A stretch of 64,000 nucleotides of DNA from Phaeotremella fagi (Eukaryota; Basidiomycota; Tremellomycetes; Tremellales; Phaeotremellaceae): NCBI GenBank assembly GCA_001599715.1, contig BCHU01000010.1:620001-684000 (forward strand). The letters run 5' to 3'. Shown here in pieces: positions 24,041 through 37,153 of this stretch (position 1 is the first letter of the stretch; each line of letters opens with the position of its first letter). The notes beneath the pieces were generated by a model that was not told the DNA's origin, did not search any database, and saw nothing but the letters and a program-made list of their open reading frames with translations. The position numbers and the translations under genes are program-made.

Positions 24041-26167
24041 CTATGGTCCTCTACCTTTCCCATCAACACCCCAGCATCTCCAGATCCTCTCTACAACTCT
24101 CAATTTATCTACACGTCTCAAAGCAGGGTTCTCGACCATCCTCAAATCATCCAAGAAAGCCTAAAAAGAACATAGACCGTTAAACATCACTCCTCCTCCC
24201 GAGAATAAAATACCACCTACCTCTCTATTTGATCCACCTAAACCTGCTGCCCAAGACCTCATCCCACTAACTGATACAATCAACAAACCTCTATCTCTAT
24301 CTTCCATCTCTTGTTCATCTTTAGGTGAAGTTATCAATAATCTTTCCACGTCCCTATCGATTGATCAGTATACGGTACGTCTACAATTGTGGAAACTTAC
24401 CGTAAACTGTTGAAATATGTTCTTCGACGACCTTTACCTCTCTTTTCGCCTTTCCATACGCCTCTGAACCATCCACCTAAACCATAAAGGATCAAGAAAC
24501 TTGGAGCTACACCGACGAAAGCAAAGGTTAATTGTTGACTTCGAAGGAGATGATCAAGCGATAAAAGCGAGAGCGACAAATCGGTCTTGCTATCAGTAGA
24601 ATTCATGACAACACCAAACTCACTTTAGTCTTCTGAACCTGAATAAGAAGGGTTCGTACTAAACTACCCATTAAAGCATTTCTCAAAGGGCTCTGATGAA
24701 GTTTATCAGCCAAATCACGAAATAAATCACGACTCGTCTCACTTGAAGTTCCTTCTCGTATACTCTCAGAACCTCTTCCATATCACCTTTTCTAACTTTT
24801 TCACCTAAACCCTCTAAAGCAGGTCCTGAAAGATGATAATAATCCCTTCCTAAATCCATAACCATTCTTTCTAAAGACTATAAAAAATTAGTGGACATGC
24901 ATCAAAGTGGAACTTACCTCCTGATCAGATTGAACAGTTGTCGGAGCAACACCTAAACCCTCACCACCACCTCTGATAGTTTTACCAATCCCTTCAAGCG
25001 GTTCCCAAACCCATGAAATGACGAAACCCCTGATAGTCTCTTTAGCATTGGAGATCTGATCTTTCATCCATTGTTTGTTTCTCGCTATACTATGTGCAGT
25101 AACATACAAAGCTGGCGGTAAAAACAGTAACGGGAACCATAGCCTAGTCAACGGAGATGGTTTTTGATGTTTCTTCAAAGTTTTTGAAATGTTCGATAAA
25201 AATTCCGGGAGATGGATCGTTAAGATTGATAACAGATTGCTTGGGTTGGCAGATGGTGTAGAAGAGATAGAACCTGGAGTTATCGTTGATGATCTAGATT
25301 TTCTTGTTGAAATCGATGGTGGAGGAGGTACGTTTAGTGCTGAACACAGAACAGCGTAGACTCTAGTGGATTCACCAATGATGTCAATTGGTCTACCATC
25401 TTTATCAGAATCTGAAGACCAAGCTGGACCTTGAGAAGCTAACAACCCGATTCGACGAGCGATCTCATCCCTGGCGTTAGTAAGTGATCGCCTGGAAGAT
25501 AACATTTCATGTCGAGTTAAAACGTATGGCGACATGATCGAAGTTAACGCCGTAGAAGAGGAAGTATGGAGTGGACGAAAGAGAGCAGCTCTAGATGGAA
25601 ACTTGAAATTCTGTAAGGAAGGTAAAGATAAATCTAAAGACATGGGTTGAACAGCTTTGAAGAAACGATGTGGAAGAGCTAGAAACTAAATCAGTTTATG
25701 CGTCATAGAATGACAAGAGAAAACCTACTCTGTAAAAGATAAATCCCAGCACCTCGACGACTATTCAACCTAGCATCCCACCACGACCTCTCTTCCTCAA
25801 GTCGTAAAGCCGAATCCAATAAAATCTGTAGAACCTCTTTCCAAATAATCGTCACCCCCCGTCCAATAATCTCAGCTTCAAAAGCTTTATCAATCTCGTT
25901 ACTTTCCGTAACATACTGATTACTGGATTTACCCAAGGATTCTAGTATTTCAATCAGTCGATCTTGATGGATTGGTTTTGAGGATGATAGTTCTTGTAAA
26001 GCATTTTCTAGGGTTGGTGAAGCCTTTCCAGAGATTTCTGTTGGGTTGAGAGATTGAGTTTGGGTTTGGGTTTGGAATTGGTACGGGATTGTTGATAGTG
26101 CTGAGAGATGGGTTGAGAGTTGTTCTTCTGGATAGCTTGGTGGTGCGGCATGAAAGAGGAAGGACAT
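24041..26167 (-). CDS. NCA2: Nca2-like mitochondrial membrane protein
   Basis: Homologue of NCA2, a mitochondrial protein needed for normal expression of the mitochondrially encoded ATP synthase subunits 6 and 8. Start MSFLFHAAPPSYPEEQ; at least six exons. Recognisable family stretches are LTRLWFPLLFLPPALYVTAH (a membrane segment), ISWVWEPLEGIGKTIRGG, SPLRNALMGSLVRTLLIQVQ, LDHLLRSQQLTFAFVGVAPS with a second membrane segment (FLILYGLGGWF), and the terminal AFLDDLRMVENPALRRVDKL then VVERIWRCWG. The last exon, ending GKGRGP with stop at 24041, is short and easily missed. It is divergent from the STB6-like gene with only ~260 bases between starts. Confidence 0.87.
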
Positions 26168-26426
26168 TGTAGGTTCAAAAAGTATTTTATTGAAGTATGT
26201 TCAAACGATGAAAGCAAGAGTCGAAAAGTGAGATTGATACCATAACTTATACCGTGATTTAGGATTGACATCATCGTTCGGATCTTACCTTAACCAAACC
26301 AATATAACGTCTTGAGTTTCAACTTTCATCCAGATCTACCTCCTAAACAACGAAAAATATGTTAGAACCCACCAACCCCAGATCGCATACGTGACCATAA
26401 AACCCCCAAGTCCCAATTGGAATGTC
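26168..26426. promoter_or_regulatory. Compact divergent promoter, NCA2 / STB6-like gene
   Basis: 259 bases separate the two start codons. A GTG-initiated extension at 26391 is possible in frame for the rightward gene, but ATG at 26427 is preferred. Confidence 0.4.
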
Positions 26427-29400
26427 ATGTCCCAACTAACCTCCCCAGTCCTCCTCAACTCCCCCCAAACCCCATACTCCACCTACAACTATTCCAGAGG
26501 ACCTTCCCCAACACCCTCACCGCCCTCCACCTCAACAATCTTCAATCGTGCAGGGAGAGGATTCTTGATACCAACCGACAGGTATCGCGATGAACTTGAA
26601 AATGTTTGGTTGGATAAATTAGGTCGTTTGAAAATTGAGAAAGAGGTTGTACTCCAGGGATACGCTCTTTATGCTTTACGTCCATGGTAAGTCTACTTCC
26701 CTTCCTCTATCTAAACGGTTCGTAATGCATTCTGCTACTTAGGTATTTATCTCGGACTCACTGGTCACAAACTATTGTCACTTACACTGGAAAATCGACT
26801 GATCATGTAGGTTACCATACCATCTTTAACCCAGACCTTAGACTAATAGCCAAATAAACAACAACAGATAACTGCCTACCTGCTACAACCAGATCCAGAA
26901 CTTTCAGAACAAGTTGGTTCACTAGAACTCGAAACTGCCATACAATTTCTAGCCAACGAGTCTCATTCTCAACAGAAAAAGGTAAATTTCTTATACCCCT
27001 TTTAGCTGAATTTCGCTAACTGAATTAGACGGATTATGGAACGATATTAGTAACCTCACCAGCGGGTTATGGACAAGATGTGTAAGTGTGACTGTGATCT
27101 GTAAATGAAATGGAAAATTTGAGACTGAGATACGTGGTTTAGATCACCGGTCGCAGGTGGAGATTTTCGTGAAGCTAGACCATATATTATTGTTAATACT
27201 GCTTTGAGAAGATTAGGATGTGGAGGAAGAGCAGCGATGGGTATGGAGTCCCCTCTGTAAGTCTATTCATTGTGTCCTAAATTTCATTTGTAGCTGACTG
27301 AAATAGACCTCCCATTCGACGTAAATTCCATGAACTATACAGAATCCCAATCCCAGCAACCTCACCAACGACTCGGGATACACCAACCTCCCCCAAACAT
27401 CATACATCACCATTGAAAACTCCAACAAGCGTCATTGAAGCATATGAAAATCATTCAATCTTGATTGACCCTTTCACGATAGTCCTACTGGAATTGGTAA
27501 AACTTATTCAATGTTGTCTTGTCATTTGGAGACTATATGGTCATACCAATGGAAACGATTATGTGATAGACGGTTTATTTTGTGATGACACCAAAACTGG
27601 TTTGTTTCAGTTTAGGAAGGAGGTCGGGATGGAGATAGAAGAGAATCTCAAACTTGAGGTATGTTTTGGAGGTACTTCAATGATTCCGTTTACTGATGGC
27701 GGAGCAGAAAGAAACTAGTGGTGGTTGCATTGATCCGAAGACACTGGCGGCTTTGCTAAGTTCTGTCACCAGTAGTCGATACCAACTTGCTCAATTGGGA
27801 GTTGAAAAGGTGAATACGGTCATGCAGGATAAACTAATCTCTGTTTAGTTACCAAAAGACCCTTTCAGCAGTATACGTCGATTTCTTGTTGCTTGGCAAT
27901 CATGGCAGGTAGGTTATACCCTTTCCTCTACATTGACAGTCCTAACAAAACACTTCCAGGCGTCAGTGGGAAATTTTGGAATACAAACGACGCATCTATC
28001 GGACTCTTCGATTCGATCTCTCCACTCTCATTTCCTGTCGGAAAGAACCAAACATCCAACAGACGCTCTTAAAGTTCATCGACTGTTATTCTCAGGAGTC
28101 GCTCAAGCGACTTCCTCAATCTCACTTAATTTGAAAGGAGGTGGGGGAGGCCATGAGGATGGAAGTAGTGCGCCGTTGAAACGGCGAGAACATCATCTGA
28201 GATTCAAGGGTTTAGGCGATTCAGGCGCAGAATCCGAAGGTGATAATGTGTACCACAATCACACTGGTAACGGTTATCATAATGGTGGATCGGGTGCTGG
28301 CGGTGGTAGCATTCTTACAATTGGTGATATAGGAAATGTAGCTCCTCCAGATATCATCACCATCAATCTGGAAGCTTATATCAAAGGCATACTTCAATCA
28401 AGAGAGAAAGATTGGGACGTCATGGGATCAAGAAGAATCGGTGAACTTTGGTCAGGTCATTCAATCAGACATAGACCAAGACATCAAGTTCACACCAACA
28501 ATTACATCCATTCTCATGAGACCACACATCAACCAGAAGAGAAAAGAAGATACGGAAGAAGATTATCGAAATATGATCAAAATTATAATCAGATGGATCG
28601 AAGGACTGCATCTCGTGATTTAAGTAAAGAAGATGAAGGGGAAGATAGTGGTGGTGGAGCTAGGAATGCTTTGAGAGGAATGACAGCAAAGACTGGTCAA
28701 GCTTTGAAAGGTGTTGGAGCTTTAGTCAGGTACGTCGATAGATTTTTCTCGTGTTTGGATAAACTGATACAGCTTAGTCGTAGGGGTACAGTCTATGAAA
28801 CTTCGGATTCTGATGTTGGACCTGGACCGGGACCTGGTTCGATTGCTAGTTCCAGAACTAATATTTTGACTAGACGGAAACAGAGTACTGTTCCTACTGT
28901 TATTGAACCGTGAGTTTTTTGATGGATCTCATGCTAACGGATTACACAGAGATGTAGAAGAAGTTGATAAATTGCTGGATAGGCAGATGTCTGGTGAGTT
29001 CGTATTTGATGTGTTCTTATCCCAAATCTAATACCTGTCAGCTTCACCCAGTCCATCAGCTGCTGCACGTTTGCTAGATCTACCATTTGGCACCACCTCA
29101 ACTCGAGCATCATTCCTTTCAGTAGCCTCTCGAGCAAACTCGAAAAGACCATCAATAATCACAAATCTATCCAACGATGGATCGGAACATTCCGCCCAAA
29201 TCGGATCAACATCCATCAGAAGAGGTCAAGGACGCGGACATCAAAGTTCTAAGAGTATTGATTCGCAGTTAGGATTACGTCCGATGAATGAACGCGCTGT
29301 GCTGTGGAGGGATCAGGGGAGAGCGACGACGATGTTGAGGACTGCTAGTGATGGGGCTGATGTTACTGTTGAGGAGAACGGGATGGAATGGGAAGTTGTG

Positions 29401-30123
29401 GAAGGTCATGGGACTGGACGAGGTCAGAAGGGGAAAGCGTTTTTTGGATTGGACGATCGGAATCTTCTCGGAAGGAGGTGGGTTCATTGGATCGATTCAT
29501 GGTGGACTCGGTTGTTGATTTCATTTTTAGACATTCTTTGGAAGATCGTTTGGCTTATAGGGATCTCAGAGTTTCACCTCCGTAAGGTTTTCACATTTTG
29601 GGTCGAACTGTAACTTGACTGATGAAATCCGTTTCTCGTTAGTGATCATCTCGCGATCGATGTGGAAATGAGCTCTGTAGTCTTGGAACTCAGAAAACGT
29701 GAAAGGGATTTAGCAGAAAGAGCGAAGAACATGAAAGTAAGTAAAAGATCTATCGAGCAAGATAGTGTAGACTAAAAGTTCAAACAGATACTGGAAGAAG
29801 CAGTATTCCAAGCCTCATCCTACCTAATCAACGCCAATAAAAGTCGTAAATCCCAATTAGAGGAATACGACATCAAAGCGAAAAACCTCGAAATGACATT
29901 GGAAACGACGTTAGATGATTCGACAGATAACAAAGAATTATCTTGGGCAAGTAAGAAGATTCAGTTCTATTTGAGTGAGGATATGGGGATTGGGGAGATT
30001 AATGAGGGTATGAGGGAACTTGAAAGAGAGTTTGAGGGGATTAAGGAGAGATTGGAAGTTCGTCGTCGGGAGGTTGAGGAGAATGCACAGAGTAAAGGTT
30101 CTTGGTGGAGGTTTGGTCTTTAG
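26427..30123 (+). CDS. STB6-like (Sin3-binding) large protein with C-terminal coiled coil
   Basis: Large multi-exon protein of about 1000 residues. The N-terminal part (GFLIPTDRYRDELENVWLDK, then VVLQGYALYALRPW and HWSQTIVTYTGKSTDHITAY) resembles the conserved N-terminal domain of yeast Stb2/Stb6, proteins that bind the Sin3 corepressor; this is recognition by memory and moderate. The middle is Gly/Ser/His-rich and disordered; the C-terminal ~130 residues form a coiled coil (EMSSVVLELRKRERDLAERA, then EGMRELEREFEGIKERLE). About eleven introns. One, beginning at about 29478 and ending at 29531, joins NLLGRR to HSLEDRLAYRDLRVSPP and is required to keep the frame open. It converges on COX19 with 78 bases between stops. 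Confidence 0.68.
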
Positions 30124-30201
30124 GTTGGTGAGATTCTAGGGTTTTGGATTGATGTCATACTATGAATACATATTTTACAGATTTGTTGTGGTTTGAAAAT
30201 A

Positions 30202-30655
30202 TTATATCCTCTGTGTTGTTGTGGTATTGTCGTTTTTCGACGTAGGATTTGAAGTTGTGGGACTGGGTATCGTGGAATCCTTAGGTTTATCGACATCCCC
30301 CAAACCAAGATTCCTCATATCATCACGAGTCATTAAACCTCTATCAGAACCCAATTCAATCAATAACAAAGCTCGAAATCGAATAAACAGATACGACTCA
30401 CCGGTCCATTCGACATTGCAAATAATTTTTCGAATCTAATCGACATTTCCCATTATCGGAACCATGAGTTTTCAGACATTTCAAATAAGTTATCATGAAA
30501 TCTTTACATTCACCTGTTGTTCCCTGTTGATCAACATATATACATATAGTTATGAAAAAAATAGTTTGCTTACCATCATGATCTAATGGGAATGAACCTC
30601 TTGCTGGTGGGGTTACTTTGAAATTGTCTAGGGTTCCTGGACGACCGAAGGACAT
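30202..30655 (-). CDS. COX19: Cox19, copper-related cytochrome c oxidase assembly factor
   Basis: Predicted 110-residue twin Cx9C protein of the mitochondrial intermembrane space, required for cytochrome oxidase assembly. Exons 30574-30655, 30402-30513, 30202-30340. The family opening MSFGRPGTLDNFKVTPPARG and the SFPLDHDGEC junction are clear. Both Cx9C motifs are intact: C-KDFMITYLK-C and C-RLDSKNYLQ-C. The conserved QCRMDRGLM follows. The second exon must start at the GTGAATG after the second AG to give DHDGEC. The C-terminal tail is Thr/Ser-rich and slightly longer than in yeast. Divergent from the four-helix membrane gene at 30970. Confidence 0.95.
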
Positions 30656-30969
30656 TTCTTGAAGACTGCGTGGGATAGAAGACTGGCTAGACTGGATGGT
30701 TATGCTGAGGATTCCTTTGGTATAGATGATGTAAAGTTGTTATTGGTGGATCTGATGGTGATTGAGCAAAATTTTGGACGATTTACTTGGATTTTACGTA
30801 CAAATGGAAATGGATCGGACCGGGATCTTTAGTTTTAGGTTTAATTTGTTTGGTTTTGTATGGGGAAGAGCTAGAGGGAGATCACATGCAAATGGAGTAC
30901 AAGTATAGGTCCCCAGTCTACATTTACAACATCAACGAATGAACAACTTCAACACTTAATAAACAAACA
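30656..30969. promoter_or_regulatory. Divergent promoter, COX19 / membrane protein
   Basis: 314 bases with T/G-rich sequence. No gene seen. Confidence 0.4.
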
Positions 30970-32727
30970 ATGTCACCAGCTCTCTTCACAACTGGTCAAT
31001 CCAGATGGGCACTTCAGATCTTAGTAGGAACTCTCTCAGCAGTGGCGATAGCCAGTTCAGCACCTTCATCTGCAGGTGGTAAGTCAAGTCAAAACCTTTT
31101 CCATTGGAATCACTCTAACAGTTTCTATAAGGTGTTGATATGTACAGTGGTAATCCTGGTGATATACGAGGATTAACAGTTATCCTGGGATCAGTTGGGT
31201 TAAGTGGGATTTTGTTATTGTACGTTTCGCAATTTGATTCGTGCTGATAGATAGACGAGTTGGGTGGATGATCTTACCTAAACCATGGAGGGTTTATGTT
31301 GATCGACTTGAATTCGCTATTATCAGCATGTTATGGATCTGTTGGACGTGTAAATATCATTTCCTCATTCATCAATCGATATTACTGACACGGAGATTTA
31401 GCTGCTACAATGGCATTCTCAGCTTTTACTTTAGAAATTGGAGTCTGTTCACCTGGAACTTCGATAATCTTCATACCAACTTGTCCTTTATTAACATTCG
31501 ATTTGGCTTTATTGCATTTATTGTCGACTTCAACTTTAGCACTACTACTAGTGATCTTATCGACGGCTTTATCGCCATCGTATAATCTATCTTTATCCAC
31601 GATGAATGACGGTAATCATTCGACAAATCAGGGCAAGGACGATGATGATACCGACAACGTATTCGTCATGTGGGAACTAGCTCTAGCATCTCCACCATCC
31701 TCCCCACGTCCTAATCATCGGTCATTGGTAGGAACAAGATCCTATGGTACTTCAGAAACGACGACACCCTTAACCTCAACCTCTGCACCTGTAAACGTAG
31801 ACCTGACTCATAATCCTTATTCAACATCCGAAACAAGGAATGGGAATGAACCTTTTACACCTCCAAGGAAACGCGATAAATTCTCTGAAGGGAGGTTATG
31901 GAGTTATCTTACTCTAGTTGGTTGTTCAGTTGGTGTGGTAGGTGGGACGGGATTGATTATTGGTCAAGGAGAATTTGGTGAGTAGGACAGAAGTCATCGT
32001 GACATGTCTGAAAATGTCTAATTTGAATTTTAGTTTTAAGTAGTGTTCTCATTATTGTCATTGGAGTACTTAGTCTTCTGTTTGCGTCCATTTTGTGAGT
32101 GTGACCTGAGAAACCAGGATAGAATTGGCTAAGTCAATTTCAGCCTTTACGTCCATTTCCGACAGCAGAGGATGGAAATTGATTCCTCGACTGATCAATC
32201 TGAAATAATGAAACGAAGTCATCGTGCGGTTGAAGTTGCAAGTGCAGCATGTCTTTTCCTACTTTGGCCATGTAAGTGAAATCCACTATTCCTCGATGAT
32301 TTCGACTGATCACCACATTTCACTTCCAGTGGGAGCTATCGTTTATACACTCTTCCCATCAACTTCCAATCGACCATGTTCAAATGCCCAATCATCATCT
32401 ACACCCACGGACATCCCAGCTATAGTCCCATTGGAAACCTACACTTCGTTATGTATACTATCAGCAACGGTGATCACACTAGCATGGTTATCGTCTTGGA
32501 TAATACTGATTCGAGTCATGGGATTGATCTTTCCTATGCCTGAGATGGGGATGATCATTCCCAAAGGAAACGGAAACGAAGAAGAGGTTTCGTTGTTACG
32601 TGAAGGACCTGTGGATTCGGGTTTACATGTTAAAAGTAATGATAACGGGGGTAGACCTCAGGTTGGATATGGACGAATCGTTGCTGGTGAGGCGTTTGAA
32701 TTGATGGATGATATCGATGGTGTATGA
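30970..32727 (+). CDS. Tandem four-helix (MARVEL-like) membrane protein
   Basis: Multi-spanning membrane protein in about seven exons. The first block starts MSPALFTTGQSRWALQILVG and has TMs at GTLSAVAIA, GLTVILGSVGLSGILLL, LEFAIISMLWICWTSATMAF, and LLHLLSTSTLALLLVILSTA. A hydrophilic Ser/Thr linker of ~110 residues follows. The second block repeats the layout: LTLVGCSVGVVGGTGLIIG, SSVLIIVIGVLSLLFASILL, VEVASAACLFLLWPLGAIVY and LCILSATVITLAWLSSWIIL. The W-rich, Gly-rich helices recall the MARVEL/eisosome Nce102-like class but this is a weak structural call. In exon 3 the second of two nested AGs must be used, otherwise an immediate stop arises. The C-terminus is cytosolic and acidic. Confidence 0.62.
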
Positions 32728-32906
32728 TTTGTGTGGAGAGAGAGCTGGTCTCATGTGTGTCTCAAAATTATTCATGTCTTGTAGAAAAATCCATTTAATA
32801 CCTGTTGTCACAATCTAAATAATCTTTAATGCTATAGTGTAGATTTACGAATATTACTGATACAAGTGGTCCATCGTTTATCGTCCTGCGTCATCCACAG
32901 ATCGAT

Positions 32907-33772
32907 TTATGGTACCAGAGCACTCTTCTCCCAAGAACCATCTTCACGTTTCTTCCACAAAGACCTAGTATTGGGAATGACGTTCAGTTCAATAAACTCA
33001 AATGAAGAAGGTTTGATGGCGACAAGTGAGAAATGGGATTTAGCGAAATCAATCTGTTCTTGAATTTTCGGATCGTCCTTTGAAAACCATCAGTCATCAA
33101 AAAAATCAATACAAACAATGTGAAAGACGACCCACAGATTTTTCAGGTAGAGATTCAACCCAATCTTGAGGTTTCTCTGTGACGTCCCGTAAAAGTGTTC
33201 CGGGGGGAGGACGAGCGAAAGAAGCACGTAAATGTCCACTCATTTTAGTCCACGTATCCAATCGTTTCTCTTCCCACCATTCAACCGTTCCTTCGGTTTC
33301 ATCAACGATATCCAAACCACTAATAACTTTTTCAATTTCTGACTTATCAGAGGTAGACGTTTTTGGTGGGATTGGATATCCTTCACCGATGATCCTGAAT
33401 TGGACGTTGGTTTTTTCTATCCACCATGCGATCTCCAACGATGGGTCATGTTTTAGTTCTGAGGGTTTACGCATTCTGATATCGGTAGTTAGGAGGAGAA
33501 GATTAGATTTGGGTGTTACTACGAAGAGAAGCTTGTTAATATGGATCGATCGGGGATGGGTCGACTTACTACCTCGATGAATCACGAATCGATTCCTTGG
33601 TTTCCCATCGAGACCTAACGTCGAGAGAGCGTATGCTGTGAAGGTGTCAGTTACGTTCGTACCAGACATTGTTATCTTGAGGAACCCGGGTGATTGACTC
33701 ACTGACTGATTTGGGATTCTCTTTCAGTTGCTCCTCGAGAACTGATACCCATGCTGGTGATGCGATTGACAT
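32907..33772 (-). CDS. FMN-binding PNPO-like protein (Alr4036 family)
   Basis: Predicted protein of the Pyridox_oxase_2 family, a split-barrel flavin-binding group related to pyridoxamine-phosphate oxidase but of unproven activity. Start MSIASPAWVSVLEEQLKENP; the donor after NPKS joins ITMSGTNVTDTFTAYALSTL. Family features are LGLDGKPRNRFVIHRG, LLLLTTDIRMRKPSELKHDP, EIAWWIEKTNVQFRIIGEGY, the ARPPPGT loop, and the C-terminal FIELNVIPNTRSLW with KREDGSWEKSALVP. About three introns. This is distinct from true PNPO (PDX3). Divergent from the NUDIX gene at 34104. Confidence 0.82.
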
Positions 33773-34103
33773 GGTTCTGATTCTTGTATTTGGAGTTGAT
33801 TTGTGAGATCGAAGGAGGGGATAGGATAAGCGATTCAGATTGGATTGTTTGTTGTTGGGTGTATTGTTTACGAAGGAAGTAGATTCACAAGTACGATCTT
33901 GATTTCGAATGGAGCTTGAACTGGAACTGGGGTCATCCTCCACCTCCACCTTGGATCCCCAATTTGAACAATTTCACCCAATTGTCTGGCTACAACAACA
34001 TTCACAGCTAAAGCATATCAAATACTACACATTACCAGGAGATATAGAATCCAAGGTATACAGAAACAACCCAAGCAACACAGACACGTAACTTTCTCTC
34101 GAC
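33773..34103. promoter_or_regulatory. Divergent promoter, PNPO-like / NUDIX genes
   Basis: 331 bases; small frames here are not supported. Repeated GGAGCTTGAACTGGAACTGG-like purine tract near 33911-33932. Confidence 0.4.
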
Positions 34104-35526
34104 ATGACATTAGACCAAAAGCAAGATACGATACCTCAATCAATCTTCGAAAACCTAACTGAAGAAGCTCAATCATGCATAACCAGATTATCAGCGTTCA
34201 AAGCACCACCTCGACCAGAGTAAGTCTGTCGTCTATAAAGATACCTTCCATGTTGAGCTCCAACTAAGAGTGACATTTAGCTTCGGGATAGTCAGACAAG
34301 CAGCTGTACTAGTTGCTCTTTTCGTTAAACCTGATGACGGGAAGCTACATGTTCTGTTGACGACACGGGCTAAGACTTTGAGGTAAATACATTGATTTCT
34401 ACTTTACGAAAGCTGATGAAAGTCATCCAGACGTCATCCATCACAAACTGTATGTCTCCTCGATCTTCAAATAGATTTCATCTGAGTAAAGATTTCGTTA
34501 GGCTCTACCAGGTGGTGTAGTTGATAAAGAGGATCTATCAACTCTACATACAGCAGTAAGCCCAATCCCTACTCCCTTTTCAAACTCACTAACGATAACC
34601 AAAACCTACAGCGAAGAGAAGCATATGAAGAAGTCAATTTCCCCGAATATCCACATAAAGATGTCTACCATTTAACAACCCTAGAACCAGTCCTAACCGT
34701 CCTACCCCTAAACGCCCATTGGAAAAACCACATTATCGTAACCCGTAAATCCTCCCACCAAAACACTACTATTAATAGCCTTCACTGACACCCATGAAAC
34801 TCATAGCTGAAGTCTGTTTCGTATCTGATTACGCTGTTATACAGAATTTGGCACCGGCACCTGCAGAAGTTGATTTTATATTTACACATCCGCTCAAAGG
34901 GTTGATGGACGGGTATATAGATTCTACGGAGAATGTTTTATCAAAGTATGATGGTGAATGGTGGTCTTTTAATGAGGAGTATCATGTGGGTTCTATTGGT
35001 TGGGTTTTTAGGATGATGGGCTGATCCAGCTGTTATTGTTTTTACAGTCGACTGAAGATCGCGTTGGTGTGAGTTTGCTTATCCTTCTGTAGAAGTTATT
35101 GATACTGATTCTGCATTCTAGGTGACGGGTGGTTATAGGATGCATGTAGGTTCGCTCAGACTATTCTTATTTTTGACGAAATTGACGATTGTATAGCGTT
35201 TCCGAACGACTCTAAGTCCAATCAAAGGTTTAACTTCAGATGTGTAAGTCTAGCTCGAGTCGATATGATGTAGGGCTTACTGTAAAAACAAATTGTCTAT
35301 AAGTCTCATACAAACAGCTACGATAGCTTACGGGAAAGAACCGAGTTATATCAGATACTCTAAAACCCAACGACCATTTTCAGAATCTATCTTAAAAGTC
35401 GTCAAGGAATTACCTGTTCATCTAAGTAATCCTACTCCGGAGGATGAACAGAAGAAGAAGATCTTGGAATGGGGACGAGAAAATGGTTCCGCTTGGGCTT
35501 CGAAGGAGACTTATGATATGCAGTAG
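34104..35526 (+). CDS. NUDIX hydrolase, Pcd1-like coenzyme A diphosphatase
   Basis: Predicted CoA or nucleoside-diphosphate diphosphatase of the Pcd1/NUDT7/8 group, in yeast peroxisomal. Start MTLDQKQDTIPQSIFENLTE. The NUDIX box is seen across an intron: PGGVVDKED followed by ARREAYEEVNF with the REAYEE core intact. The preceding VLVALFVKPDDGKLHVLLTT and TLRRHPSQTALPGG agree with the CoA-type UPF0035 signature. C-terminal GYRMHRFRTT and GLTSDVLIQTATIAYG also match. About nine exons including tiny ones near 35049-35080, 35124-35144 and 35198-35242. No obvious PTS1 (ends KETYDMQ). Confidence 0.83.
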
Positions 35527-35660
35527 TATGGAGATAGACAATGTGTTGTATTTTCTTTTACTTTGAATTTCGATAGAAAGAAATTCAATTTGTGTACTAT
35601 ACCTGAATTGGATATTTGAACGTTACATCGTTAAAAGTGAATTGATATACAGATAACCTA

Positions 35661-36756
35661 TTACTCTTCATTGCCCATGTCTTCACCCTCCTCTTCTTCA
35701 CCACCGTCACCCCACCAACTGACAACCCCCAAACCGGAATCTGCAATCGTGACCTAAAAGACACAAAACTTCAGCTAATGAATTCCAATCAAACCTTTGG
35801 AACACATACATGAAGTTTATACCCAGCCTGTAAATAAGGATCTTTCGTTGGTTCATTCACTTCCTCTCCTTCAACTGGCGGTTTATCCCTGATTGACGGA
35901 TGGACAGGTTCATTTTCTTGCCATTCTATCGTATCCACTCTAAACCGTAGGGCTTCACCGTGATCTATATATAATCGAGCTGTTTTTGAGATGTCAGTCG
36001 TGATTATGTGACTACTCCGATGATATCTTTGGTAGCACTTACTTGATATGATTGTATTCAATAACTCTTCTTGTGTCATGAGAACCCCTTCTTCTGCTTC
36101 TGCATACCAGAAGAATCGGTTTTGATCTGGATCACTAAGAGTTGGAAGGTTAGTATTACTTTGTTTGAGAATTCGATGGTTTGATCTCACTATGCTGAAT
36201 TCGGGGGCAGCAGTGATGGTAGAACGTAGATATCTTGGAAGAACCCAAGGGTGACTTTAACACATTTTAGCTATTTAAACGTTATCGTGAATAGCTAAAC
36301 CAACCTCTGATATATGATTTCGTTGTTGAATGGACTTGACCTATTAAGACTTCTCCAGGAAACGGTGCAAACAATAACAGCCGTATAGAGACTAAGTGGT
36401 AGGTGACAGTCAGCGTAAGCTACCCCAAGAACCACCTACCCTTATAGTACATCTGCCCATTACCCCATGTTACCTTCCCATCTTCAGCGGTCAAAATATC
36501 GTAAACCGAAAGCGCCAGTCCTCGATCTGGTATAAGTTTATTGGCAAATCTGGTTGAAACGATAAGCTTCTCGTTCCTTCCGAGAGGAATAACGATAGCT
36601 TACTTCTTATTCAAAGCATCCTTAATGGTTATTGCTGGTGATATACCGAATGTTTGAGGTGCTATGGGTACGGTATCCTAAAATCGAGAAGGTTTGATTA
36701 ACTCTATCATATCGTAAATCAAGTAAACCTACCTGAACACCTATGAGGACGAACAT
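35661..36756 (-). CDS. RPC25: RNA polymerase III subunit Rpc25 (Rpc8)
   Basis: Rpb7-like stalk subunit of RNA polymerase III, needed for initiation with Rpc17. Start MFVLIGVQ at 36756, the family's typical N-terminus, then DTVPIAPQTFG, DALNKKFANRLIPDRGLALS, VYDIL and GDG-like turn, LLLFAPFPGEVLIGQV, the oligonucleotide-binding domain with LPRYLRSTITAAPEF and FFWYAEAEEG, and the Rpc25-type EALRFRVDTIEWQE. The C-terminus is a poly-acidic tail (GGEEEEGEDMGNEE). Eight or so short introns, some under 60 bases. Divergent from the mitochondrial carrier at 37154. Confidence 0.9.
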
Positions 36757-37153
36757 CTATCCTCTATAATGATCCTTTTAGTGATATCAAGATGTTTATC
36801 TTATCTTATCTACGAGTGAATAAATGTGTTGGCTGGCTGTCAAAAGTTGAAGAGCAATAACAAAAGTTAAACTAGGTGGAGGTGGTTGATAAAGTAATTA
36901 CACGTCATTTACCACGCGATATTTTCAAAAAGTTATGACAAGGGCAACCGTTTCAAGATCCAGATTATACGTCTTGTTTTCATTTTGTTGTCATTAGATT
37001 TTAGGACAGAACCGCTTAGATATCATAGTACACAAGGTAGAGACTTACGGTTCGAGCTCTAAGAGAAAGGAATAGAAACATTAGGTGTTCATTCAGCTGT
37101 TTCCGAATTTCCTTTGGACGATCTGATCCAATCTAATCAATAAAATTGCCACT
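36757..37153. promoter_or_regulatory. Divergent promoter, RPC25 / RIM2
   Basis: 397 bases, AT-rich, no coding exon seen. Confidence 0.4.

Noticed and set aside
29388..29585. Independent Trp/Ser-rich frame within the STB6-like gene
   Set aside because: Its 3' part is the true exon frame reached by a 54-base intron (about 29478-29531); its 5' part is a shadow of the upstream exon.
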